A stretch of 41,959 nt of DNA. It comes from Treponema sp. UBA4319. Lineage in GTDB: Bacteria; Spirochaetota; Spirochaetia; Treponematales; Treponemataceae. The position numbers and the translations under genes are program-made. Positions 8,750 to 17,437 of the stretch are shown here, piece after piece (position 1 is the stretch's first letter; every line of letters starts with the position of its first letter). Where the stretch lies: assembly GCA_002393865.1 (NCBI GenBank), contig DGUD01000050.1, forward strand, positions 1-41,959. Reading direction: 5' to 3'. The notes beneath the pieces are model-generated. The model worked only from the letters and a program-made list of their open reading frames with translations, was not told the origin of the DNA and ran no database searches.

Positions 8750-10015
8750 TTATATTCTCCTGAAAATCAGCGAGGTGTTTATGCCGCCGAAGGCGAAATT
8801 GTTCGACATGACATATTCGGTCTGTATCTCCTCCCCGTCGCCCATGATGTAGCCGAGCGGCGCGCAGGCGGGGTCGGGCTCCGTGAGGTTCACGGTGGGA
8901 TGGAACCAGTTCTCCCGCATCATCAGCACGGAAAGCCATGACTCAAGGCAGCCGCAGGCACCGAGCGTGTGCCCGATGTAGCTTTTTGTGGAGCTGATGG
9001 GCACCGCGCGTTTGAACACGTTGTATGTCGCCTGCGATTCCACCACATCCCCCACGGAGGTCGCCGTGCCGTGCGCGTTTATGTAGCCTATCTTGTCTTT
9101 TGCTATGCCCGCATCCTGTATGGCGAGCTCCAGAGCCTGCGCTATGGTCTCAGGGTTGGGGTTGGTGATATGGGTGCCGTCGGCATTCGTTCCGAATCCG
9201 GCGATTTCCGCATATATAGTTGCCCCGCGCCTGACGGCATGCTCCATGTCCTCAAGGATGACGGTGGCAGAGCCTTCTCCGATGACCAGCCCGTCACGGT
9301 TTTTGTCGAATGGTTTTGGCTCAAGGTTCGGGGTGTCGTTCAATATAGCTGTGGCCGCCATCGTGTCGAACACGGCGGCATCGGGGGAAACCAGCTCCTC
9401 GGCGCCACCGGCAATCATGATGTCCTGCTTGCCTGCGGCGATGGTCTCGTACGCGTAGCCGATTGCCTGGCTGCCGGAGGTGCAAGCCGTATTTGTGGTG
9501 ATGATGCGGCCCCGTATCGCGTAATATACGTCGAGCCCGACGGCGCATGTCTGGGGCATGCACTTTATGTATGTCTGGGAATTTATCTTTGAGGTGTCAT
9601 TGTATTCCAGCATGGCGCACATGTCCGTGATGGAGCTTATGCTGCCGATGCATGAGCCGTAGGCGATGCCCGTGCGCCCGTTATGCAGCTCGTCGATGAC
9701 CTCGCCGTCAGGGGATTTCAGCCCGGCGGAGCAGAGGGCGCGCTCCGTCGCGATGAGCGAGAGCAGGGCGACCCGCCCCATGCCGCGGATTTTCTTGCGG
9801 GGAAAGGAGGGGAGCTCCTTTGTGTACGGGCAGGCGAGGCGGGTGTTCATCTTTTCGTATACATCCCATTCCTTCATGTACTGTATGCAGTTCTGCCTGG
9901 ACTGCAGCTGGCGGAAGGCGGATTCCCAGTCGTCGCCGAGGGCGCTGAGCATACCGCCGCCCGTGATGACGACACGGCGCCTTCCGTCCGGTCTCGTGAA
10001 TTCCATCCCGCTCAT
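8750..10015 (-). CDS. apeR: ApeR-like beta-ketoacyl-ACP synthase
   Basis: This is a complete 421-residue FabF/KAS-II type ketosynthase that catalyses decarboxylative Claisen condensation on ACP-bound substrates. The active-site Cys is C178 in NTACTSG, and the two catalytic histidines are H315 (NAHGTATS) and H349 (IGHTLGACG). The N-terminal RRVVITGGG strand and C-terminal SNNFAFGG loop are present. It is the last of four genes in the order KS–DH–KR–KS that matches apeO-P-Q-R of the characterised E. coli cluster, so ApeR is the best assignment. It overlaps the reductase gene by 4 bases. Which elongation step it performs cannot be read from sequence. Confidence 0.92.
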   Translation of the reverse strand: MSGMEFTRPDGRRRVVITGGGMLSALGDDWESAFRQLQSRQNCIQYMKEWDVYEKMNTRLACPYTKELPSFPRKKIRGMGRVALLSLIATERALCSAGLKSPDGEVIDELHNGRTGIAYGSCIGSISSITDMCAMLEYNDTSKINSQTYIKCMPQTCAVGLDVYYAIRGRIITTNTACTSGSQAIGYAYETIAAGKQDIMIAGGAEELVSPDAAVFDTMAATAILNDTPNLEPKPFDKNRDGLVIGEGSATVILEDMEHAVRRGATIYAEIAGFGTNADGTHITNPNPETIAQALELAIQDAGIAKDKIGYINAHGTATSVGDVVESQATYNVFKRAVPISSTKSYIGHTLGACGCLESWLSVLMMRENWFHPTVNLTEPDPACAPLGYIMGDGEEIQTEYVMSNNFAFGGINTSLIFRRI

Positions 10016-10740
10016 ATCATTCCTCCGTTTATAGAAATAACCTGACGCGTTATGTATCCTGCCTGCTCCGACAGAAGGAACGTGACCGCAGCCGCGACTT
10101 CTTCCGGAGTGCCGCTGCGTCTCATGGGAACTATCTGCTTGATGAGCTCCGCGTCAAAATCTTTTGTCATGTCGGTGTCTATGATTCCCGGCGCCACGGC
10201 GTTCACGGTTATGCCCCGGCTTGCCAGCTCGACCGCGAGCGCCTTGCTTGCCCCGATGATGCCGGCTTTTGATGCGCTGTAATTCGTCTGCCCCCGGTTG
10301 CCCGCGATGCCGCTCACCGACGATATCGTGACGATACGTCCCTGCCGTTTGCGGCACATGGGCATGACGAGGGGCTGCAGCACGTTGAAAAAGCTGTCAA
10401 GGTTCGTGTGGACTACGTTGTCCCAGTCGTCCCCGGAAAGCCCCACGAATGTATTGTCCCTGTTGACGCCCGCGTTGCTTACGATGCCCCAGAGCGCGCC
10501 ATGCTTCTCGGTGAGCGCATCAAGCACGCGGCGGCTCCCCTCGCGGTCGGAGATGTCGAACTGCACGAGCTCGCCCTCGCCGCCTGCCGCGGTGATGGCG
10601 TCCATGACGGAAGCCGCTTTGTCCTTACCCCGGTTGTAGTGGACGATGACATAGTAGCCTTGTGCCGCACATGCGCGGGCAACAGCCTGCCCGATGCCGC
10701 CGCTTGCCCCGGTTACCAAAACTTTTTTTGTTCCGCTCAT
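10012..10740 (-). CDS. apeQ: ApeQ-like 3-oxoacyl-ACP reductase (FabG family)
   Basis: This 242-residue short-chain dehydrogenase reduces the beta-keto group after each condensation using NAD(P)H. The cofactor loop GASGGIG is at residues 11-17, the SNAGV motif near 88-92, and the catalytic set is S141, Y154 and K158 (YSASK). The C-terminal GG end is typical of FabG. It lies between the dehydratase and the ketosynthase with 4-base overlaps on both sides, so it is cluster-specific rather than the housekeeping fabG. Confidence 0.93.
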   Translation of the reverse strand: MSGTKKVLVTGASGGIGQAVARACAAQGYYVIVHYNRGKDKAASVMDAITAAGGEGELVQFDISDREGSRRVLDALTEKHGALWGIVSNAGVNRDNTFVGLSGDDWDNVVHTNLDSFFNVLQPLVMPMCRKRQGRIVTISSVSGIAGNRGQTNYSASKAGIIGASKALAVELASRGITVNAVAPGIIDTDMTKDFDAELIKQIVPMRRSGTPEEVAAAVTFLLSEQAGYITRQVISINGGMI

Positions 10741-11255
10741 TTTGCTTCCCCTATCATCTGCAGGAATTCCTGCAGGCTCTCAATCTCCATCGCGGTGAGG
10801 CTCGCCGTCACCGACGGCTTTTCCGATTCGTTGTCTTTGAACAGCATGCACTTGTAGCGGAAGAGATTGCCGCTGTGGAAATCCTCCTGGGCTTCTACCC
10901 GGACGGTCGTCTTGCTTTTCAGCACGCTCTCCTCGCTGTGGTAGTCGGAAATGCTCAGGATAAAACCCATCCGTGCTTTTTTGTAGTCGTGGTTCGCGAT
11001 ATGCAGGAGGGATGCGAGCGCCGAGACGCTCTGTGCCATGATCTCAAAAGCCGTCCAGCTGGGGATGCCCCCGCTCCGGGAATCATAGAAAAGGCAGGAA
11101 TCCTGTATGTCGTATTCCGCGCGGACGCTCCGCTGCCCGATGTCGTGGGCGGTGACCCTGCTCAGGAGCAGCATTTTGCCCCGGTGCGGTACCAGCTGCT
11201 CAAGCTCATCCTTGTCTATATGCTGGGAGACGATGTTGTTCTGGATATCTATCAT
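10737..11255 (-). CDS. apeP: ApeP-like 3-hydroxyacyl-ACP dehydratase
   Basis: The 172-residue protein is a single hotdog dehydratase. The motif LVPHRGKMLLL around residues 21-31 places the catalytic His at H24, followed by the GGIPSWTAFEIMAQS helix. In the E. coli pathway ApeP works as a heterodimer with ApeI. Here the ApeI partner is fused to the ligase (14489-16810), so the two halves are encoded in different transcription units. Four-base overlaps with the flanking ketosynthase and reductase genes suggest coupled translation. Confidence 0.9.
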   Translation of the reverse strand: MIDIQNNIVSQHIDKDELEQLVPHRGKMLLLSRVTAHDIGQRSVRAEYDIQDSCLFYDSRSGGIPSWTAFEIMAQSVSALASLLHIANHDYKKARMGFILSISDYHSEESVLKSKTTVRVEAQEDFHSGNLFRYKCMLFKDNESEKPSVTASLTAMEIESLQEFLQMIGEAK

Positions 11256-12484
11256 TGTGTTTCCTTTTCCGAAGAGAATATGAGGCTGACGTTTGCTCCC
11301 CCGAACGCAAAGGAATTGCTCATGCAGTAGCGGAGGGGATGAGCTCCGTCCTGAGCGGGCGATGACGAGCGGTCTCTGATGTTCAGCTGCGGCAGCTCCT
11401 CATCCTGCATGCCGTCCCATGCCTGGAGGGGATAGCTGAGCGGCCCCGCGCTGTCGTAGTTGTGCACGAGCGCCGCGTAGCAGATGGCGGCCTCCAGCGC
11501 GCCCGCCGCACCGAGCGTATGCCCGGTCTCCGACTTTGTGGAGCTGCACGGGACGGTGTAATCCCCGAAGACTTTCCGGACGGCCGCGGCCTCCATGGAA
11601 TCATTGAGTTTTGTCCCCGTGCCGTGCAGGTTCAGGTAGCCGATGCGCTCCGGAGGAATACCGGCCGCATCCAGCGCTTTCTGCATTGCGGCTGCGGCAC
11701 CGTCGCCGGTCGGCTCAGGGGAGGTGACGTGGTAGGCGTCGGCGCTTTCCCCGTAAGCGGCAAGCGATATCGTGCAGTCCTCGCCGGGGAACGGCTCTTT
11801 GGCGAGCACAAAGAACGCTGCGCCGTCGCCCAGCGAAATTCCTTTCCGGTTCTTGCTGAAAGGATTTGCCGGCTCCGGGGAGACAGCCTCCAGCGCGTCG
11901 AAACCGAGGAGTACCGTGTCGGAGGCGATGTCGGCGCCCCCGGTGACCACCGCATCCGCTATGCCGGCGCGGATAAGCTCTGCCGCCTTTACGACGGCAG
12001 ATGCGCTGGAAGAGCATGCCGTACTGAATGCGAGCGCCGGTCCCCCAAGGTCAAAGCGTTCCTGTATATAAGCCGCCACATAGCCTGCGCCCTGCATCTC
12101 AAGCTCGTAGCCGCCGGGAAAGCTCCCTGCGGAGAAATAGCTGCGGTGCGCCGCGACGGAAAATTCGCTGCCGTTGTCGCAGGAACCGGCGCAGACGGCC
12201 ACGCGCTCCTTTCCGTAGCGCTTTTTTGCGCCTTCTATGATGTCTTCTATCTGGTCGATTGCTTTTTTCTCTATGCGTGTGATGCGCATGTCGTAGCGGG
12301 CTGCGGAAGGCTCCAGCCATTCGTCGGGGATGTGCGCTGCCCAGAATGATTTTCCTCCGGCCGTCTGCACGGGAACGATGCCGTCCTGCCGTGCGGTGGA
12401 GACGCTGTCCCATAAACGGGAAAAAGAAGAGCCTGCGGCGCAGATAAGCCCAGGCCGGGACATGAAGATGTTTTTGTATGCCAT
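11252..12484 (-). CDS. apeO: ApeO-like beta-ketoacyl-ACP synthase
   Basis: This ketosynthase has a full catalytic set, C157 in STACSSSA, H287 in NLHGTGT and H322 in TGHTLGAAG, in a 410-residue chain. The frame is open back to 12583, but the ATG at 12484 is preferred because AAAGGAGAG precedes it at good spacing and the upstream part has no family resemblance. In E. coli, ApeO is the catalytic half of a KS–chain-length-factor heterodimer with ApeC. The likely ApeC partner here is encoded divergently at 18918. This is the first gene of the eight-gene minus-strand unit. Confidence 0.92.
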   Translation of the reverse strand: MAYKNIFMSRPGLICAAGSSFSRLWDSVSTARQDGIVPVQTAGGKSFWAAHIPDEWLEPSAARYDMRITRIEKKAIDQIEDIIEGAKKRYGKERVAVCAGSCDNGSEFSVAAHRSYFSAGSFPGGYELEMQGAGYVAAYIQERFDLGGPALAFSTACSSSASAVVKAAELIRAGIADAVVTGGADIASDTVLLGFDALEAVSPEPANPFSKNRKGISLGDGAAFFVLAKEPFPGEDCTISLAAYGESADAYHVTSPEPTGDGAAAAMQKALDAAGIPPERIGYLNLHGTGTKLNDSMEAAAVRKVFGDYTVPCSSTKSETGHTLGAAGALEAAICYAALVHNYDSAGPLSYPLQAWDGMQDEELPQLNIRDRSSSPAQDGAHPLRYCMSNSFAFGGANVSLIFSSEKETQ

Positions 12485-12519
12485 AATAGTATGCCTGCTC
12501 TCCTTTCTATTGGGTCTGA

Positions 12520-12541
12520 CCGGGAAACCCGAAGTTCCCGG
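12520..12541 (-). promoter_or_regulatory. hairpin in the apeO leader
   Basis: A perfect 7-base inverted repeat, CCGGGAA (12520-12526) and TTCCCGG (12535-12541), with an 8-base loop lies in the roughly 140-base leader between the apeO promoter and the AAAGGAGAG ribosome site. It is not followed by a U-run, so it is unlikely to be a simple attenuator. It could act as a protein target or stabilise the mRNA. Function is unproven. Confidence 0.4.
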
Positions 12542-12630
12542 ACGGGCTCTGTTGCGACGGAAAACCGGACCGGTTTCAAACATTCGCGCGGATTTTTGAA
12601 ACTGCCCTCATACATCCTCAGCAATAAGCG

Positions 12631-12659
12631 AGTATAGCACAGCAGCCTTATATTTTCAA
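12631..12659 (-). promoter_or_regulatory. sigma70-type promoter of the apeO-P-Q-R-K-L-M-N unit
   Basis: Read on the minus strand, TTGAAA (12659-12654), a 17-base spacer and TATACT (12636-12631) form a near-consensus promoter. Transcription should start near 12624, about 140 bases before the apeO ATG. The rest of the interval 12485-12766 holds the leader hairpin and, further from apeO, a stretch downstream of the acyltransferase stop in which I see no gene or terminator, so read-through from the first unit is possible. Confidence 0.75.
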
Positions 12660-12766
12660 TAGAGCGCGCCGGAAAGCATGGAATAGCTTGCGCTTCAGCA
12701 TGAGGAGCAGGCTGGCCGCACTACCGTATAAGAACATGAGCGGTGAAGCGGCGAGCTTCGTTGCTT

Positions 12767-13750
12767 TCAGCGGGGAGCGCTGTCCGCCCAGAAGTCGTAG
12801 AAGTTATACCACTGGGAAGGATAGGCGGCGGTGTAGTCTTGGAGCAGCGCCACGAATTCATCGCAGAGAGCCGATATATACGCTTTTTTTCCCTGCGGCG
12901 CGGAAGGGCGCTCCACGGACGATTTCTTTACGAACATGTGGTACGACGGCCGGAACATGAACGTTTTTTTGCGCAGCGCGAAGACGTAGTACACGGGAAC
13001 CCCCAGCAGGTATGCGAGAAGGAAGGGACCGTAGGGGAACGCCGCCTGCTTGCCGAGGAACTCTCTGGCGATATTGCGGCCGGGAACGGAGGAAGACGTC
13101 CTGTCCGCCGCTATGACGACCAGACCTCCGGCATTCAGCGTGGCTTGGAGGTCTTCCACGGAATCTATCCCTATGTCCGCCGCATTCATCACGTTCAGGG
13201 TGGAATTGGGGTCGAGCTCCTTGAGCGTCTTGTTGAACTGCGCCGTGGACTTCATGTTCATGATGGCGGTGACCGGAACATCCTTTTTGACGCCGGTCTG
13301 CTGGTAGGTGGCAAGGCAGCGCAGCAGCTCCATGTTGCCGAGATGGGAGCCGACGAGGAATGCCCCCTTGCCGGCGGAAAGCTTTTCCTTCAGCTCCACC
13401 ACGTCGTCGTCGTGGAACGCTATGGTATCCAGCGACATCCTGCCGCTCCATGCCGCTATTTTCTCCACCACGCACAGGGCAAAGGAAAAGACCTGCACCA
13501 GGCCGGACAGCGGCCTTTTTTTGCATGAGGGCGCAAAGGCTGCGAGCTGCTTCTGATATTGCGCGGTATAGGTGCGCGCCCGCGGTGAGAATATAAAATA
13601 GAAGAGGCTTACCGGCAAAGTGAACAGCACCAGCACGGGGAAGGGGAGCTTTTTTGCCAGCCAGCACAGCACCTTGAGGGGGCGTGAGCTTTTGACGACT
13701 TCCTGTTCCTCCGACCAGTGCAGGGATCCGTGCCCGGTGTTCTCAGCCAT
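12767..13750 (-). CDS. LpxL/HtrB-family acyltransferase of the aryl-polyene cluster
   Basis: The 327-residue protein is a membrane-anchored lysophospholipid acyltransferase. A hydrophobic segment near 36-54 precedes the catalytic HxxxxE motif, H136 to E141 in SHLGNMELL. Later blocks resemble the LpxL family (VVIAADRTSS, YGPFLLAYLLGVPVY). In several proteobacterial clusters such a domain is joined to a glycosyltransferase in one ApeJ protein. Here it is a separate gene overlapping the glycosyltransferase gene by 8 bases. It probably attaches an acyl chain or the polyene itself to the glycolipid carrier. It ends the first minus-strand unit. Confidence 0.87.
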   Translation of the reverse strand: MAENTGHGSLHWSEEQEVVKSSRPLKVLCWLAKKLPFPVLVLFTLPVSLFYFIFSPRARTYTAQYQKQLAAFAPSCKKRPLSGLVQVFSFALCVVEKIAAWSGRMSLDTIAFHDDDVVELKEKLSAGKGAFLVGSHLGNMELLRCLATYQQTGVKKDVPVTAIMNMKSTAQFNKTLKELDPNSTLNVMNAADIGIDSVEDLQATLNAGGLVVIAADRTSSSVPGRNIAREFLGKQAAFPYGPFLLAYLLGVPVYYVFALRKKTFMFRPSYHMFVKKSSVERPSAPQGKKAYISALCDEFVALLQDYTAAYPSQWYNFYDFWADSAPR

Positions 13751-14492
13751 GCCGCTTCCTCGCTTTTGCTTGCAGGATAAGGCGCGGAAGGCGCGGTATC
13801 ATCCCGGCGGCAAGCCGCGTGTACGTGAGCGATATATGCGCGTTGTCCCTGAATATCCTGAAATTGGAAATGCCGTCCTCAGGGTACGTCACTTTTACGC
13901 CGCGGAATATAAAGCGGCAGCCTTTCCACGAGAGCCTTACGAGGATATCCGTGTCGAATCCCATGTGGGAATCAAGGATGATGTGCCGTGAGAGCAGCGC
14001 CATATAGGGGGCGAGCGGATATATCCTGAAACCGCAGAGAACATCCTTCAGCTCCGGGTTCAGGGTGACGATGCGAGCCCATATATTGGAGAATTCCCGC
14101 CCCTTTTTGCGCGCGCCGGGCACGGTGCTGTCGTATACGGGGTAGCCGCATATCACCGCATCCTGGTTCTCCACCGCAAGGGCAAGAAATTCCTTGCAGG
14201 CGGAATCGTCATGCTGCCCGTCCGCGTCTATCTGGAACATGTGGGTGTAGCCCATCTCCCATGCTTTGCGCGCGCCGTCGTTCAGGGCCCTTCCCTTGCC
14301 GCCGTTTTTTTTCCGCGTGACGAGCACGCATCCCGGCTCAGACGCGACGGCGGCCTCAATCAGCGCCTTCTCTTCCGCAGCATTGCCGTCGTCCACGACG
14401 ATGGACGGAATGCCGTAGCAACGGAGCCTTGCGAGCACAGCGCCGAGCGTAGCGCCGTGCCGGTAGCAGGGGATGACAAAGCAGCACTTCAT
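13743..14492 (-). CDS. family 2 glycosyltransferase of the aryl-polyene cluster
   Basis: The 249-residue protein is a GT-A fold, family 2 glycosyltransferase. The N-terminal CCFVIPCYRHGATL strand, the IVVDDGN motif and the metal-binding D-x-D at D89-D91 (IDADGQHD) are all present. There is no long C-terminal membrane bundle, unlike polyprenol-phosphate mannosyltransferases. It overlaps the ligase fusion gene by 4 bases and the acyltransferase gene by 8. The presumed role is adding a sugar to the lipid carrier of the polyene. The donor sugar cannot be predicted. Confidence 0.88.
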   Translation of the reverse strand: MKCCFVIPCYRHGATLGAVLARLRCYGIPSIVVDDGNAAEEKALIEAAVASEPGCVLVTRKKNGGKGRALNDGARKAWEMGYTHMFQIDADGQHDDSACKEFLALAVENQDAVICGYPVYDSTVPGARKKGREFSNIWARIVTLNPELKDVLCGFRIYPLAPYMALLSRHIILDSHMGFDTDILVRLSWKGCRFIFRGVKVTYPEDGISNFRIFRDNAHISLTYTRLAAGMIPRLPRLILQAKARKRHG

Positions 14493-16810
14493 AGGAACGA
14501 CCCGCCCGAATACACTTTCTCCGTGTTCTCCGCGTCGCTCAAAGTAAAGGAGATGGAGCCGTTCTTTTTGTTGCGCTCCAGTTTCAGCAGGACATGTGCG
14601 CCCGGCATGATGGGGGCGGAGAATTTCATCCTGCGTATGTCCTGCACCTCGCTGCTTAGCCCCATATACTGCCGCGCAAAGCGGGCGACGATGGCGAACT
14701 GCCCTACCGCAGGCAGCAGCTTGAATTCCGGGAAATGCCCGTCAAAGAAATCGCAGCTTGCGGGAACTTCAAATTTCAGCTCAGCCATGCCGTCCCCCTG
14801 GGACACGAGCTCCGCTTCTATGCCGTGGAACGAATCCTTTGCGGGCTCGTCAAAGAGCGCCTTGATGTCTTCCTTGTGCTTTTTTCCCTGGACGTCGGCC
14901 GGAATCTGCTCCACGAAGCGCCAGCGTTTCGGGATGACGACGTTCTCAAAGTACTGCATCAGGTAGTCGTGGAAATAGCGGTTCAGCACGAGCTTCCGTT
15001 CCCCGCTGAATTTCTCCTTTCCGCTCTTGTTCAGCTGCACTGCGGCCGCAAGGTACTGGCGGCGGTCTTCCATCGCGATGACTTTCACGTCCGCGACGAG
15101 CCCCGTCTGCAGAATCCGGTTCTCTACCTCCGTCAGCGATATCCGCTTCTCCTCGATTTTTACGATGGAATCGGAGCGGCCTTTGAGCATGAAGGTTCCG
15201 TCGGGGAGGATGTCCACCATGTCGGCGGTGGCGAATCCCGCGGGGTCTTTTATGTACGGGGAGACGATGACGAGGCAGCCGTCGTCCCCTTTCCAGATTT
15301 TTGCGTTGTCGAACGGTGTCCATGCAAGCCCGTTCTTTGACTGCCGCCAGGCGATGCCGCTCGTCTCTGTGGAGCCGTAGACTTCCACCGGCCAGAAGCC
15401 GAAGACCTCGTCAGTCCGCTTTGCGACTTCCGGCGTGAGCACGCCCCCGCTCGTAAAGATAAAGCAGCCTTCCATGGGAAGGTGCTGCTCTGCCTCCACC
15501 GTGCGCTTGAGGAATGCCGGGGTTGCTATGACCATGTATTTTTCGTCGGAGAGCGTCTCAAATTCCTCCGGGTACTCTATGCGTGTGCGCCGGAACGGGA
15601 CGCCGAGGCTGAACGGCAGCGAGATGCCGAAGAGAAAGCCGTAGATGTGGTGCTGACTAACGGTCGTTATCAGTTTGCGCTTGAGGAATTCCTCTCCCCA
15701 GCGGGAGATGACAAAGGCGTTGTCCAGCTCAAATTCGGTCATCCGCTGGCGTACCGCTTTGGGGCGCCCGGTACTGCCGGACGTATACATGTAGATTTCC
15801 GTGTCGTCGGCGCAGATTTCCGGGGTGGTGCGGATTTCCTGCTCTGCCGGGGCGGGCTCCGATTCCAGTATGCCGGGGATAAAACTTGCGCCTTCTGCCT
15901 GCTGGTCGGTCAGGAATCCGGAGCCCGGCTTGTGGATTTCCCCGATAAAGCTTTCCGTGATGTTCTGCGTGAGCAGTATCCGCTTGCGGCACTGGAGCAG
16001 GGCGACAAAGGTCACCAGAAAATACCAGTAGTCCTCGCAGTGCAGGATATACTCCGGGGAATCGTCCCGCCGGAGGAAGGAGCGCATTTTGGCGCTGTCC
16101 GTCAGGAAATCGAGCCATGTCTTGTATATCTTCTTTGACCAGGAACCCTCGTAGCAGACTATGTGGCTGTCGCTCCGCGATGTTGCGCGGAAGCGGGATA
16201 TTGAATGAACTGTGGGCATTTTCTTTTGTACCTTACTCCTTATGCAGAATTCTATGGCGAACAGCAGCCCCATCAGGATATAGGAGATGCCGCCGTTGTA
16301 GACCGACCAGACCCTGTCGCTGCAGCAGAGCGCCGTGTAGGCCGCCACCGCCCCGTTGCAGACGAAAAAGACGCACCATGCGATGCAGACCTTCCTGCAG
16401 TAGCGCTCGACGCCCTGCTGCGAGGGTGAGCCGACAATGGATTTGTCTGCCAGCGTCGCGAACCTGAATATGATGGTGGGTGGAAAAAAGAGCGTGCTGC
16501 CGAACACGACGAGCATCGTCGCGCTGATGACGACGGAGTAGAGTTTAAGGAATACCGTCTGGTTGCTGAAAAAGCACGCGATGGCGGCGGCAAGCAGCAG
16601 CACCGACGAGATAAGCGGGCGCAGCCGTGCTGCCGGCGATTCCTGCCCTTTGTTCCCGGCCGTCATGCTCAGGAAGAGCGCGCATGCCATCACCATGATG
16701 CACAGCGACAGCACCCGTACCGGCAGCCGGAACACCACCAGGCAGGCGAACACGATTGCCGGATAGAGCGCCGCAGCTACCGTGCAGAGTATTTTTATGA
16801 GAGCCTTCAC
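14489..16810 (-). CDS. fused ApeG membrane domain – ApeH AMP-ligase – ApeI dehydratase
   Basis: Three proteins that are separate in E. coli are joined in 773 residues. Residues 1-190 carry several hydrophobic helices, like the COG4648-type membrane protein ApeG. Residues about 205-640 form an adenylate-forming ligase with the phosphate loop YTSGSTGRPK (342-351) and a GSTETSG motif, the expected activator of the aryl starter acid. Residues about 660-773 are a hotdog dehydratase with GHFPEFKLLPAVGQ (H692), like ApeI. The start is a GTG directly after the upstream ACP stop codon, with no clear ribosome site, so translation is likely coupled to the ACP. There is no stop or frameshift between domains. 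Confidence 0.9.
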   Translation of the reverse strand: MKALIKILCTVAAALYPAIVFACLVVFRLPVRVLSLCIMVMACALFLSMTAGNKGQESPAARLRPLISSVLLLAAAIACFFSNQTVFLKLYSVVISATMLVVFGSTLFFPPTIIFRFATLADKSIVGSPSQQGVERYCRKVCIAWCVFFVCNGAVAAYTALCCSDRVWSVYNGGISYILMGLLFAIEFCIRSKVQKKMPTVHSISRFRATSRSDSHIVCYEGSWSKKIYKTWLDFLTDSAKMRSFLRRDDSPEYILHCEDYWYFLVTFVALLQCRKRILLTQNITESFIGEIHKPGSGFLTDQQAEGASFIPGILESEPAPAEQEIRTTPEICADDTEIYMYTSGSTGRPKAVRQRMTEFELDNAFVISRWGEEFLKRKLITTVSQHHIYGFLFGISLPFSLGVPFRRTRIEYPEEFETLSDEKYMVIATPAFLKRTVEAEQHLPMEGCFIFTSGGVLTPEVAKRTDEVFGFWPVEVYGSTETSGIAWRQSKNGLAWTPFDNAKIWKGDDGCLVIVSPYIKDPAGFATADMVDILPDGTFMLKGRSDSIVKIEEKRISLTEVENRILQTGLVADVKVIAMEDRRQYLAAAVQLNKSGKEKFSGERKLVLNRYFHDYLMQYFENVVIPKRWRFVEQIPADVQGKKHKEDIKALFDEPAKDSFHGIEAELVSQGDGMAELKFEVPASCDFFDGHFPEFKLLPAVGQFAIVARFARQYMGLSSEVQDIRRMKFSAPIMPGAHVLLKLERNKKNGSISFTLSDAENTEKVYSGGSFL

Positions 16811-17071
16811 TTACTGGGCGGAGGCCGCCTTGTTCACGTACGGCTCAAGCTTGTCTACGACGTCCTGCAGCGTCCTTACGTTTTTGAACACGTCAGGGTT
16901 TATGCGCTCCGGGATGTATTCCTTCATCTTGACAATCATATCGACGAAATCGATGGAGTCCAGATCAAGGTCGTCCACCAGGTTTGCCGCCGGCGTGCAT
17001 GCAGCCTCGTCAACCTCAAAATCCTTGACGAGGATTTCTTTTATCTTTGAAAAAATCTCTTCTTTTGTCAT
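16811..17071 (-). CDS. acyl carrier protein, ApeF-like
   Basis: This is an 86-residue acyl carrier protein. The phosphopantetheine site is S39 in DLDLDSIDFVDM, within the helix-2 motif of type II ACPs. It is the second of two adjacent ACP genes and stops immediately before the GTG of the ligase fusion. ApeE-type and ApeF-type ACPs cannot be told apart securely here. By position after the first ACP this is the ApeF counterpart. No phosphopantetheinyl transferase gene is visible in the window, so one elsewhere must activate it. Confidence 0.9.
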   Translation of the reverse strand: MTKEEIFSKIKEILVKDFEVDEAACTPAANLVDDLDLDSIDFVDMIVKMKEYIPERINPDVFKNVRTLQDVVDKLEPYVNKAASAQ

Positions 17072-17088
17072 AGTCCGTTTTCCTTTGC

Positions 17089-17355
17089 TCAGCCCTGTTT
17101 CGCCCGTTCCTCTTGGATGTATGCGGCAAGCGCGTCTACGGAAGCGAAGTGCGCTTTGTTGTCCTCGCTCTCCGACGAGAATTTGACGCCGAAGTGCTTT
17201 TTGAGCGCTACGCCCAGCTCAAGCGCGTCGATGGAGTCCAGTCCGAGCCCTTCCCCGAAAAGCGGCTCCGAGTCCTGAATGTCCTCCGGCTTTATATCTT
17301 CCAGGCTGAGCGCAGAGACGATAATTTCCTTGATTTCTGTCTTCAATGCATCCAT
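17089..17355 (-). CDS. acyl carrier protein, ApeE-like
   Basis: This 88-residue ACP has S41 in GLGLDSIDALELG as the phosphopantetheine attachment site. The frame extends to 17397, but the ATG at 17355 is chosen because GAGGAAGGGGAAG lies just upstream and because the ACP fold begins there (MDALKTEIKEII). It is the first gene of the minus-strand biosynthetic unit, about 75 bases downstream of the predicted transcription start. Two ACPs side by side are a hallmark of aryl-polyene clusters. Confidence 0.9.
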   Translation of the reverse strand: MDALKTEIKEIIVSALSLEDIKPEDIQDSEPLFGEGLGLDSIDALELGVALKKHFGVKFSSESEDNKAHFASVDALAAYIQEERAKQG

Positions 17356-17437
17356 AAAAACAAACTTCCCCTTCCTCTGCCGATGAAATGTGAGCATTAG
17401 CGCTGCCCGGAAACTTCAGTTTCTGAACAGGTTACTT

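Noticed and set aside
8745..8939. N-terminal extension of the thioesterase
   Set aside because: It runs through the ketosynthase gene in another frame, is Arg/His rich and has no domain resemblance.
4750..12484. Housekeeping fatty-acid synthesis (fab) cluster
   Set aside because: The MMPL exporter, LolA-like carrier, AMP-ligase, short ketosynthase homologue and twin ACPs, in the apeO-P-Q-R and K-L-M-N order, fit an aryl-polyene cluster. There is no fabD, fabH or plsX.
12485..12583. N-terminal extension of the apeO ketosynthase
   Set aside because: It covers the leader hairpin and the ribosome site. The conserved part begins at 12484.
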